DNA of 16,879 bases, taken from NCBI GenBank assembly GCA_002500925.1, contig DLTN01000043.1, positions 1-16,879 on the forward strand, read 5' to 3'. Both the position numbers and the translations under genes were made by a program. Shown here one piece after another: positions 1 through 7,546 of this stretch. The notes under the pieces were generated by a model. It searched no databases, was not told the origin of the DNA, and was given only the letters and a program-made list of their open reading frames with translations. Every line of letters starts with the position of its first letter. Position 1 is the first letter of the stretch. This stretch comes from Gemmatimonadales bacterium UBA7835 (GTDB lineage: Bacteria > Gemmatimonadota > Gemmatimonadetes > Longimicrobiales > Gaopeijiaceae).

Positions 1-450
1 GAAGGTGTCCAGAGACATCCCAATGATGTCCTCATTCGGACTGTAGAAGTCCTGCGTCATCCGCTGTGCGACAATACGATCTGGCTCTGAGTCATACATC
101 ATCGCACCGATGTAGAGCGTGTTGTCATCAAACAGAACACGAACCTCTGTGCGTTCCGTCGCTGGCATACCTGTGCGAGGTGTCGACTGCACAAAATCAG
201 TTGCAGGTGTAGCGTTAGCCCACGATGACTCATCAAGTCGACCATCGATTGTGATCGAACCTACCGCACGCAACGCCCTTAGTGTTGGTCTGGGCGCTGC
301 TTCAGGGTCGATAGCCACGGACGCCAAAGAGTCTTGACTCCCCTCCCCTCCTACTACTTGGGCAGAAACTGGAAGCGTGACCATGCCCAAGATGCCAATA
401 CCAAGCATCGCATGGCGTAGCCAATCCGTCTTAAAGCGAAGACTAGACAC
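1..450 (-). CDS. Exported DUF5916/CBM9-type protein, N-terminal part (cut by window edge)
   Basis: The reverse strand is open from a GTG at 450 to the window edge, giving about 150 residues. A hydrophobic signal peptide ends near PVSAQ (residues 13-31). It is followed by a stretch running from ITIDGRLDESSW through DFVQSTPRTG and RTEVRVLFDD to LYIGAMMYDSEP. This is the typical start of the CBM9-like module found at the N-terminus of DUF5916 proteins. In that family the module precedes a large beta-barrel-like region and the proteins are thought to sit in the outer membrane; ligand and function are not known. The start is uncertain: GTG 480 is in frame, directly behind the stop of the upstream oxidoreductase gene, and ATG 408 would give a shorter signal peptide. 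None has a strong ribosome binding site. The gap to the upstream gene is only about 40 bases, so co-transcription is possible. Confidence 0.8.
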   Translation of the reverse strand, partial: MSSLRFKTDWLRHAMLGIGILGMVTLPVSAQVVGGEGSQDSLASVAIDPEAAPRPTLRALRAVGSITIDGRLDESSWANATPATDFVQSTPRTGMPATERTEVRVLFDDNTLYIGAMMYDSEPDRIVAQRMTQDFYSPNEDIIGMSLDTF

Positions 451-489
451 TATCAGCTCGCTATAACCTTCAAGCGGCACGTCGAGAGC

Positions 490-1467
490 TTAAACCAGCA
501 GCACTGTAGATCCGACCGTCTGACGAGCTTCGAGCGCCTTGTGAGCTGAAGCGACGTCAGAGAGGGGATAACGTTCTCCAACGTGTGGACGAACTTTCCC
601 TGCCCGAACCATATCGAACAGCGCCCCAATACCTTCGGCAGTCTCCCGAGGGTCGGAGTAATGGTCTGCTAGACGCGGCCTAGTCAAAAACAATGAGTGG
701 TGCTTCGCTAAAAGCAGAGGAGACATGGGCTCGACCGGCCCTGAGGCGTTCCCGAACGTTACTAATAAGCCCCTAGGTGACAACGATTTAAGCGATGACT
801 CGAACGTACTCGCGCCCACCGAATCATAGGCCACCCGGCAACCCTGCCCGTCAGTGATCTCAGCGACCCGTTCAGCAACATCTTCTTCATCGTACAGTAT
901 TACATGGTCGCAACCGTTTGCCTTCGCTAGCTCTCCCTTTTCTGGCGTCCCCACCGTCCCGATTACGTTCGCGCCCAGCGCTCTCAACCACTGACAAGCG
1001 ATCAGACCAACGCCTCCGGCTGCAGCTGTGAGCAGTACATTGTCACCGCTTTGCACGGCGTAAGTTCGGCGGACCAGATACTCTACGGTGCACCCCTTCA
1101 CCATCATGGAAGCAGCCGTTTCTTCGCTGATCTCGTCTGGCAGCTCTACTAGACGCCACCTAGGTATCACTCTTACCTCACAATAAGAACCGATCGGTCC
1201 ATTACTCGTGTACGCCACCCTGGCACCCACTTCGAGATCATCGACCTCACTCCCGACGGCTTCGACGATACCAGCCCCCTCCACCCCCGGTGTAAAGGGC
1301 AACTCCTGGGGGTAAAGGCCTGTGCGATGGTAAACGTCAATGAAGTTCAGCCCTACCGCGGTATGCCTGACCCTCACCTCATCCGGCCCAACCTCTCCTG
1401 GATCCTTCTCTACCCACTCTAGGACCTCAGGTCCGCCTAGCTGGGATATGACGACTGCACCACTCAC
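490..1467 (-). CDS. qor: NADPH:quinone oxidoreductase (zinc-independent MDR family)
   Basis: A 325-residue cytoplasmic protein of the medium-chain dehydrogenase/reductase superfamily. It resembles E. coli Qor along its whole length: GGPEVLEW near the N-terminus, NFIDVYHRTGLYP (41-53), the GxExAG-type segment GVEGAGIV (61-68), and the nucleotide-binding loop AAAGGVGLIACQW (148-160) followed by GANVIGTVGTPEK. VAYDSVG and LLVTFGNASG follow in the cofactor domain. The structural- and catalytic-zinc cysteines of zinc alcohol dehydrogenases are absent, as expected for quinone oxidoreductases. The family transfers electrons from NADPH to quinones or reduces activated double bonds; which applies here cannot be told. 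Length is normal for the family. It is divergent from the M14 peptidase gene and lies just upstream of the DUF5916-type gene on the same strand. Confidence 0.93.
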   Translation of the reverse strand: MSGAVVISQLGGPEVLEWVEKDPGEVGPDEVRVRHTAVGLNFIDVYHRTGLYPQELPFTPGVEGAGIVEAVGSEVDDLEVGARVAYTSNGPIGSYCEVRVIPRWRLVELPDEISEETAASMMVKGCTVEYLVRRTYAVQSGDNVLLTAAAGGVGLIACQWLRALGANVIGTVGTPEKGELAKANGCDHVILYDEEDVAERVAEITDGQGCRVAYDSVGASTFESSLKSLSPRGLLVTFGNASGPVEPMSPLLLAKHHSLFLTRPRLADHYSDPRETAEGIGALFDMVRAGKVRPHVGERYPLSDVASAHKALEARQTVGSTVLLV

Positions 1468-1583
1468 ACGTGTCTCTCCATCATAAACTCAAGGAAGCCG
1501 GCAGAATCTAAACGAGACCACCCTTCCCCGCTCCCCGAGGTGACGTCTACCTTCAGGAGAGCAGCCAGCAATTCTCGCAAAAC

Positions 1584-1587
1584 AGGA
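1584..1587 (+). promoter_or_regulatory. Ribosome binding site deciding the M14 start
   Basis: AGGA lies six bases before the ATG at 1594. It favours that ATG over the in-frame GTG at 1540, which has no comparable site and would add 18 residues in front of the signal peptide. Confidence 0.55.
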
Positions 1588-1593
1588 CTGACG

Positions 1594-3225
1594 ATGTCCC
1601 TCACACGCGATCTACCTAACCGCTACCACAGCCTTACTCTGCTTGGCGTGGTGACATCACTCCTCTTCCTTTCATCTCCTCTCGAAGCGCAAGTCGTCAC
1701 GTGGGACCCCGTACCTGAGGGGCATCCTCGCACCGCCGCCGAACTAAACGGTTTCTCTGCGCACACCCGCCATCTCGAGATGTGGGACTACCTAGAGCAG
1801 CTGCGCGGCATCTCGTCAGACATGAGGCTGGGGACATACGGCGAAACCAGAGAAGGCCGGAAACTCCCATACGCCATCTTCTCGCGACCCCTGATCTCAG
1901 AGCCGTGGGAAGCGATGGCTCTAGACCGTCCAGTCATCCTGTTCGCAGCGAACGTACACGGTGGTGAACGCACCTTCCGGGAAGGCCTCTTAGTACTCAT
2001 GAGGGATTTAGCCACCCGGGGAACAGCGGCAAACGACTTACTCGATCAAGTAACGATTCTGGTGGCTCCGCAGATCAACCCTGACGGTTTCGAAGCGACC
2101 GAACGAGGACAGCGCGGTAACTCATGGGGTATCGACCTTAACCGCGACTACGTGAAACTCGAACACGCCACCATTCAGTCATACGTGCAGAACATGATCA
2201 CTGAATGGAGGCCACATCTGTTCATCGATGGCCACAACGGAGGAGCGAGGCCTTACAACCTCAATTATCAGTGCACCAGCCATTACGACTCAGCGATCGA
2301 ACTCACACTTCTGTGTGACGACGAAATTTTCCCGGCGATCGACGCCAAACTCGAAATCGAGAACATGATGGCGTGGTACTACTCACGCGGAGATGAAGAA
2401 GAGTGGAACACAGGCGGATCCCAAGTCCGAATCGGCCGGAACTATGGAGGTATGGTAAACTCGGTCGGGATTTTGTTTGAGGCACCGAGACAGGAGCTAG
2501 AGGTAGGTGCCCGAGCCGGATATCTGGGTTATCTCGCTGTGGCGGAATGGGTGGTTGCGAATGCAGAACACCTCGTCAGCACTGTAGAAGAGGCTAGGGC
2601 AGAGACAATCTCGATGGGAGCGGAGCCACGAGGCCAGATCGCTGTGGAAATGGAATATGCTGCGGAAGACTACCCCGTCGATTACGTGATCGTCCGCGGG
2701 GGAGATTTCAATGACCAGCCTGCCATGCCCGTGGATACCATCGAAGTGACCGGCGCGCGACTAATGAAAAAGCCTGTCGCTGTAACACTCCGAGATCGGC
2801 CGTGGGCCTATGTGCTCCCGCGCGATGCTGAAGATGCCGTCGCGCTACTGCTCCGTCACGACATCACGGTTGAACAACTCTTGGAGCCCGTGACCTTGGA
2901 AGTTCAGGCATACACGGTCGCTGGAGTTGAACACGAACGGCAATACAACCACCAGGCAGTCACGCGGATACAGGTTGGTGATGTAATAACGCAAACCCGA
3001 GATTTTCCCGCTGGTACGTACGTAGTTCCAACCTCGCAGTACTTAGGCCGGCTAGTAGCCCACATGCTAGAGGTCGAAACTGAGGACAACGTCGTGTACT
3101 GGAACCGCATGGATGCTTGGATACCACGTCCTGGCACCACATCCGGCGGTGAACCAGCGATTGCTCCCATATACAAGATCATGACGCCGACGATACTCTC
3201 GTCGAGTCTTGTTGAACCGAGATAA
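1594..3225 (+). CDS. Secreted M14-family zinc carboxypeptidase
   Basis: A 543-residue exported protein (numbering from ATG 1594) with a basic N-terminus, hydrophobic core and a likely cleavage site at LEAQ near residue 33. The M14 catalytic set is complete and in order: zinc ligands in NVHGGE (H122, E125), the substrate-binding pair in DLNRDY (N183, R184), the third zinc ligand in FIDGHNG (H214), and the general-base glutamate in GILFEAP (E296). In the family these residues remove C-terminal amino acids from peptides, or cleave amide bonds in modified peptides, outside the cytoplasm. Residues from about 350 onward form a beta-rich extension I cannot assign to a domain. No sorting signal is visible at the C-terminus. 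The substrate is not predictable from sequence. The gene stands alone, divergent from the oxidoreductase gene and convergent with the next. Confidence 0.92.
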   Translation: MSLTRDLPNRYHSLTLLGVVTSLLFLSSPLEAQVVTWDPVPEGHPRTAAELNGFSAHTRHLEMWDYLEQLRGISSDMRLGTYGETREGRKLPYAIFSRPLISEPWEAMALDRPVILFAANVHGGERTFREGLLVLMRDLATRGTAANDLLDQVTILVAPQINPDGFEATERGQRGNSWGIDLNRDYVKLEHATIQSYVQNMITEWRPHLFIDGHNGGARPYNLNYQCTSHYDSAIELTLLCDDEIFPAIDAKLEIENMMAWYYSRGDEEEWNTGGSQVRIGRNYGGMVNSVGILFEAPRQELEVGARAGYLGYLAVAEWVVANAEHLVSTVEEARAETISMGAEPRGQIAVEMEYAAEDYPVDYVIVRGGDFNDQPAMPVDTIEVTGARLMKKPVAVTLRDRPWAYVLPRDAEDAVALLLRHDITVEQLLEPVTLEVQAYTVAGVEHERQYNHQAVTRIQVGDVITQTRDFPAGTYVVPTSQYLGRLVAHMLEVETEDNVVYWNRMDAWIPRPGTTSGGEPAIAPIYKIMTPTILSSSLVEPR

Positions 3226-3243
3226 GCCCCGAAGAGAAACATC

Positions 3244-3282
3244 AGAAGCCCGGTCCCCAATACGTTCAGGGACCGGGCTTCT
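3244..3282. terminator. Bidirectional terminator hairpin between convergent genes
   Basis: A perfect 14-bp inverted repeat (arms 3244-3257 and 3269-3282) with an 11-base loop lies 18 bases after the M14 stop and about 40 bases after the stop of the convergent minus-strand gene. The stem centres on GCCCGGTCCC. The T-tracts are short on both sides (GCTTTC on plus, GTTTCTC on minus), so it is not a textbook intrinsic terminator. Its position and symmetry still make bidirectional termination the likely role. Confidence 0.75.
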
Positions 3283-3324
3283 AGCTTTCACACGGCTGCG
3301 CTTTTCGATGCGCGTTAGGTCTTT

Positions 3325-4008
3325 TTAACGGGCCTGCGACTGACAGTCCTCCCAGCTCGTACAACGCACTCGCAGCCTCGAGCGAGCCTCGGGCGGGAGA
3401 AGAAGGATGGAGGTGGCTTCAATCACATCCCGTATCACAGCCTCTTCAGCAGGTTCGAACTGTAAGAACAGAACCCACTGGGGCATGTCGTCCGAAGGCT
3501 CGCGAAGTTCCCACTCGTAAATCCAGTCGATCGCATCAAGCTCACGACGGATCGCATTATAGTCTTGCTGGCTCGCCGGCCCCTGCCCGAGAGGCAGGCT
3601 CACTATTTCAAAAGAGAGTTGGTGATTCTCTCGCCACCTATTCAAGGCAATATCAATGCTCTGGAAAGGAGCCTGGATACGCATTAGGTGATGTGCGTAT
3701 TCAGAAAGTAGAAGATTGTTGTGCTTGACTCCCTTACCGAGCGCGGACTCCATGTACTCTATGTACCCCGGCTGGTCACCCTCTTGTAATGCTTCCATGG
3801 CCAGCAGAAAGTCGGTGTCGGCATCAGCAGGGTTGATCTCCGCGATCACCGCAGCCATCCGCGACCATTCTTCCGAGCCTGGGTCAACCTGGGTGCCCGC
3901 GCGAGCAACAAGAAACTCTCGACCACCAAACAACAGTCCGATCGCATATATGCCTAGTAACATGCGGTAGCGCCGGTACCAAGGAACGCTGTGAGCTGTT
4001 TGGGCCAC
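3325..4008 (-). CDS. Small membrane-anchored protein of unknown function
   Basis: A 227-residue protein I do not recognise. Residues 11-37 hold a basic patch (YRRYR) and one hydrophobic segment reading LLGIYAIGLLFGG, so it is probably anchored by one N-terminal span with the rest outside. The following 100 residues are helix-rich (for example FLLAMEALQEGDQPGYIEYM) and have a TPR-like feel without a clear repeat. The C-terminal half has alternating polar and hydrophobic runs such as MPQWVLFLQFEPAEEAV. Two cysteines lie close to the C-terminus in RCTSWEDCQ and could form a disulfide. Only 18 bases separate it from the histidine-rich membrane gene upstream, so the two are probably co-transcribed and may act together. 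It is last in the four-gene minus-strand run and ends toward the hairpin at 3244. Confidence 0.75.
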   Translation of the reverse strand: MAQTAHSVPWYRRYRMLLGIYAIGLLFGGREFLVARAGTQVDPGSEEWSRMAAVIAEINPADADTDFLLAMEALQEGDQPGYIEYMESALGKGVKHNNLLLSEYAHHLMRIQAPFQSIDIALNRWRENHQLSFEIVSLPLGQGPASQQDYNAIRRELDAIDWIYEWELREPSDDMPQWVLFLQFEPAEEAVIRDVIEATSILLLPPEARSRLRVRCTSWEDCQSQAR

Positions 4009-4026
4009 GAAACCTCCCCGGGAGCG

Positions 4027-5109
4027 CTACAGACCCTTCTGGGTCTGCTTGTCGCTGACCTTCCAGATGAATGAATCGAGATAGTAGTGCATCAATCCGT
4101 AGGCGTAGATCATCATCTGTGAAAAGAGCGCGTAACCGCTCGCGTAGTCCATAGCCGGCACACCGAATTCATCGATTGCCGGGTACGGCGCAAAATTGAC
4201 GACACCGAAACCGAACTCGTCCAAGGGTCGATTTATGACAAGCTGAAATAGCACTGCATAGAGCACTCCACCCGCGAGGAACCACCGCAAATGTCCAGGA
4301 CCAGTCAGCTTGCTCCAAAGCCCTTTTCGGAATGTCCCCTTCTCCTGACTCTTTCTCATGAACGAGTACACCATCACGATGTACTGAACGCCATGCATGA
4401 GTCGATGGGCCACCGCGTGGAGAAGAATTGAATTCGTGTTCCACGCCACAAAGTACCAAAGGAAGTAACTCGCGAAGATAAAGGCGTACTTCACGGGGTT
4501 GATGATCGCCCCTGCCTGATGCGTTCTCCAAAGATGCAACATGTACACAATCAAGTAGCCAACTAGGACCACCTGACTGACCATGAGCAGTGCGTCCACG
4601 AACGACACGGACAGAGGAACTCGCATCCGATGTAGTTCCCGAATCCAAAGGAACTTGAACATTGGCGCATTTAGGAACATGTAGGCATACAGCACACAGT
4701 GGAGCACGAGATCGTAACGCCTCGTTTGCTTCAGCCCTGCACCTGCCTTGAAATCATAGATACGACCTAGACCATGCTGCTGCATGATGCTGTGTTGATG
4801 GTCCCAAGCCGTGACCAGCAAAAGCAACGTAATAGGAGCAAACTGCAGGCCCATTACGGTGAATCCGATTATTACCACAGGGCCTATTATCAACCGATCC
4901 TTGAATCGATCCCACACGTCCGGCATTCCATACGACCGAACCCAGCCCGCATAGTGATGGGGAATGGTGATCCACAAGTTGATTGAAGCAACTGCCACGT
5001 ACGGCAACCACGCCTGAAAGCCGAGCGCGAGCGCTACAGCAAAAAACGGAAGCCCGAGGAACCATACGAGATCGTGCTTCGGGGTGAGGATGTAGCCGGT
5101 CTTGAACAT
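4027..5109 (-). CDS. Histidine-rich polytopic membrane protein, unknown function
   Basis: A 360-residue protein with roughly eight hydrophobic spans, for example near residues 14-50, 73-100, 133-152, 168-193, 207-224, 276-292 and 322-343. Histidines and acidic residues cluster at or near span ends: PHH (H51, H52), WDHQHSIMQQH (H104, H106, H112), HAVAHRLMH (H231, H235, H239) and MHYYLDSFIW (H341, D345). The spacing recalls membrane metal enzymes such as fatty-acid-desaturase-like proteins or the Brp/Blh carotenoid oxygenases. It does not match the canonical HxxxH/HxxHH boxes of desaturases, and I cannot assign it to either. I have an uncertain memory of similar unannotated membrane proteins in aquatic bacteria ending in HY(x)2DxxIWK. 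A metal-dependent membrane enzyme is inference. No clear Shine-Dalgarno sequence precedes the ATG. The next gene starts 18 bases downstream. Confidence 0.8.
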   Translation of the reverse strand: MFKTGYILTPKHDLVWFLGLPFFAVALALGFQAWLPYVAVASINLWITIPHHYAGWVRSYGMPDVWDRFKDRLIIGPVVIIGFTVMGLQFAPITLLLLVTAWDHQHSIMQQHGLGRIYDFKAGAGLKQTRRYDLVLHCVLYAYMFLNAPMFKFLWIRELHRMRVPLSVSFVDALLMVSQVVLVGYLIVYMLHLWRTHQAGAIINPVKYAFIFASYFLWYFVAWNTNSILLHAVAHRLMHGVQYIVMVYSFMRKSQEKGTFRKGLWSKLTGPGHLRWFLAGGVLYAVLFQLVINRPLDEFGFGVVNFAPYPAIDEFGVPAMDYASGYALFSQMMIYAYGLMHYYLDSFIWKVSDKQTQKGL

Positions 5110-5259
5110 TCAGATGCGTTGTTACGGGCTGAGTAGGCTACGTATACCCCAAGGGGGCCGAAGTTCTCCCACTTCTCGGAGACATTGACGAAGCTGTAGA
5201 TCTCTCGACCACTCTGATCGCAACATCAACGTCCTAGTTCTGTGCGTGGATCTATACGT

Positions 5260-5730
5260 CTACTGGATCCGCCGATAGGTGGCATGTCCTACACCAGTGA
5301 TCTTCCCATTCTCATCCATGCGAACGTAATCGTTCTCTATCGTGTTGCCGTCTTCTGAAAGAACATTGATGATCACTTGGGTAACACGGCCATTTCGTGA
5401 ATTCGAGATTCGTGTCGTGCTCGCGTTGACCCACTCGACCGCCGTCTCAGCGTTGTCCTGACCCCACACCGAGCGGAATTCCCCGTCAAACATGGTGTCA
5501 TAACCCCACTCAGAGTCCTGACCCTGAGAATTTGTTGCGGCCACAGTGATCGACATGCCGCCGTCACCCCACGGCTCATACGTCATAATGTTGATCGCTG
5601 GTGCTGGCGCATCCGAGTCCATCTTCCACTGACCGAACCGTGTGGAAGGGTCTTGGGCCGAAGCCTCTGCGACCATGAAAGCCGCAGTCGCGACCAGGGC
5701 CGCGCCGATAATAAGTGGGCGCTTGATCAT
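5260..5730 (-). CDS. Small exported beta-rich (lipocalin-like) protein
   Basis: A 156-residue protein with a clear signal peptide: basic start MIKR, a hydrophobic stretch, and cleavage near AEASAQ at about residue 26. The mature part starts with a short FGQWKMD segment and continues with alternating strands (GMSITVAATNSQGQ, EWGYDTMFDGEF, TRISNSRNGRVTQVIINVLSEDGNT). This resembles the small secreted family in Acidobacteria and Gemmatimonadota that begins with a GTWKLN-type motif and ends with a strand-turn-strand pattern around SxDGxT. The function of that family is unknown and a lipocalin-like fold is inference. The ATG is preceded by AGGGAGC about ten bases upstream, supporting the start. 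It lies between the M81 gene and the histidine-rich membrane gene, with gaps of 133 and 150 bases, so it may have its own promoter. Confidence 0.8.
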   Translation of the reverse strand: MIKRPLIIGAALVATAAFMVAEASAQDPSTRFGQWKMDSDAPAPAINIMTYEPWGDGGMSITVAATNSQGQDSEWGYDTMFDGEFRSVWGQDNAETAVEWVNASTTRISNSRNGRVTQVIINVLSEDGNTIENDYVRMDENGKITGVGHATYRRIQ

Positions 5731-5863
5731 GTTTATTCTTGCTCCCTTATATGAGTCTGTTGTTCAGTTGTGCCCCGAAGTTCCCTGGATTACGCCAACA
5801 TACGGGGGGATTCTGGCGCCTGCCACGGGTCTGATCCATTTCAGCACGCAGCGGAGAGAGCAC

Positions 5864-7426
5864 CTACCGACCCTCGGGGACGCCGTATGGGTAAAGCGTA
5901 GAGAGGTCGACGTGCTCATACGGCAACGCGTCTAGATAAGTGGTACCCACGAAAGGCCCCGGCGCTTCGACCACAACAATGGTCGATGCAAAGCCCGTTT
6001 CGTCGAAACCGCGCCGGAAATGCACACGTGACTTTACGACGAACACATCGAACTCGGCTGGGTCAAGCGTTCCAAATCTAAATGCCTCTGGATCTGTAAT
6101 CTGTGTGTAGGCGGGGACGATAATTACGGCACTGCCGCTGCCATACCGCACTACCGCTGCGGTCTCATAGCCCCTCCACTCACCTAGATAAGCAAGTTCA
6201 CCAACGACACGCACGGGCGTGCCCCCTGAAGGAGTGAATCCACCTATCTCCTCATCGAACGGGTCACCAGGAGAAGCCCCAGCTTCCACCAACTGCTCGA
6301 GCAACTCTGGATCACTGATAGCTCCGTGCAGCACTCGTTCGACCCCAGCGGCCTCAAACGCTTTAAAAATGTGCGTGGCGTCACCCATTCGATCTGAGTG
6401 GTCGCCTACTGCAACCGGAGTCAGTTCGGCCCTGACCGCAGTACGCACCCGCGCCGCTGCCTCTTCTGGTAGAGGATAGCCCGCTACGGCGAAGTCCTCC
6501 CGAACCCGCCATATGAAATCGTTCATATCGTCAGCGATGAGGTCGGCTAACTCTTGGTCATCATTTGTCATCACCTGAACTGTGGCACCGACGTCAGGCA
6601 CATCGGACCATGGATAACCGTAAAAAATGCTCACGAAGGCATCGTCTTCTCGCGCCTCCCAGCGTCGAGCCCGCTCCATTATGTCCATCGAGGGTGACTG
6701 GCCCGTCCATTGATGAACGGTCGCCGTAATCACACCTGGCTTCCGCGTTGCCGTAGTCGGCACATATGTGCCCTCCATAGCTCGATGCACAGCACGTGCC
6801 GCACGCCCCCCCTGCACGGCAGCGTCATAGTGCGGATATCGCTTCGTAACAAAAGAAAAGTCAGCGTGCTGAAGGAATTCTTGATCTTCATTCCCATGCA
6901 GATCAAATGTCCCTACGATGGGAACATCAGGACCAACGACTTCTCTAAAGCGTCGAGCGATTTCAGCCTCAGGCCTTGGGATATCCCGCACCGCCATCGC
7001 ACCGTGGAGAGCCAGATATACGCCATCAACAGGCATTACTGCTTCTAAGTCTTCGAGCATGGCGTTCACGAACCCGTCGAATGCCTCCTGAGTATTCCAG
7101 CTACGGGACGAGCCACCAAATACCCCCGTTGGTGACCGCAGCCCGATCAATTCGATGTCGCCGTAGTCTTCGGCCTGTGCCACGAAACCACGCACGTAGC
7201 CTCCAGAACTGAGGACTTCGTCTCCTTCTAACCGACCGAGCCAGTCATCAGCGGAAATGTCACCACCGGGACAGAAAGTGCATGTCTCGTGCTGGAAGGA
7301 CGCAACGACTACACGATGCTGGGCCTCGTCCATCCCGCAGGAAATGAAAATCACGCTGACGAAAGCGACCCCGATAGTTCGAGCGAACCACTTTTTAGTG
7401 ATGGAAAAGTGCGTGCCGTTGTCCAT
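5864..7426 (-). CDS. M81-family metallopeptidase (MlrC-like), predicted lipoprotein
   Basis: A 520-residue protein of the MlrC (microcystinase C) family. The N-terminal catalytic domain shows the family's metal-site motifs in order: SFQHETCTF (H46, E47), ALHGAM (H141), GTFDLHGN (D175, H177) and RYPHYDAA (H199, D201). The C-terminal MlrC domain contains VGDHSDRMGDATH, a variant of the usual aspartate- and glycine-rich loop, followed by segments such as PVRVVGELAYLG. M81 enzymes are putative zinc peptidases; the only well-known role is cleavage of linearised microcystin and its fragments, so the substrate here is open. Unusually, the protein starts with a basic stretch (KKWFAR) and a hydrophobic segment ending in VIFISC (C30), which looks like a lipoprotein signal with an atypical lipobox. 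This would place it outside the cytoplasm. The ATG is preceded by CGGAG at good spacing. It is first in the minus-strand run and divergent from the VCBS gene. Confidence 0.88.
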   Translation of the reverse strand: MDNGTHFSITKKWFARTIGVAFVSVIFISCGMDEAQHRVVVASFQHETCTFCPGGDISADDWLGRLEGDEVLSSGGYVRGFVAQAEDYGDIELIGLRSPTGVFGGSSRSWNTQEAFDGFVNAMLEDLEAVMPVDGVYLALHGAMAVRDIPRPEAEIARRFREVVGPDVPIVGTFDLHGNEDQEFLQHADFSFVTKRYPHYDAAVQGGRAARAVHRAMEGTYVPTTATRKPGVITATVHQWTGQSPSMDIMERARRWEAREDDAFVSIFYGYPWSDVPDVGATVQVMTNDDQELADLIADDMNDFIWRVREDFAVAGYPLPEEAAARVRTAVRAELTPVAVGDHSDRMGDATHIFKAFEAAGVERVLHGAISDPELLEQLVEAGASPGDPFDEEIGGFTPSGGTPVRVVGELAYLGEWRGYETAAVVRYGSGSAVIIVPAYTQITDPEAFRFGTLDPAEFDVFVVKSRVHFRRGFDETGFASTIVVVEAPGPFVGTTYLDALPYEHVDLSTLYPYGVPEGR

Positions 7427-7546
7427 CTAAGCTCCGATGTTGGAATGAAGAGGATAAGGTGGGGTCGATACTCCTCGGACAGCAACTAGGTCAGACTCAT
7501 TTAGAGCGGGGCTTGCCTAAGGAACAACCAGAAGCCTGATTCGAGC

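Noticed and set aside
1540..1593. In-frame GTG start 54 bases upstream of the M14 ATG
   Set aside because: No ribosome binding site, and it would put 18 residues before the signal peptide.
4169..4648. 159-residue open frame in another frame of the same strand as the histidine-rich membrane gene
   Set aside because: It lies wholly inside that gene, and its translation looks like random shadow sequence with no domain.
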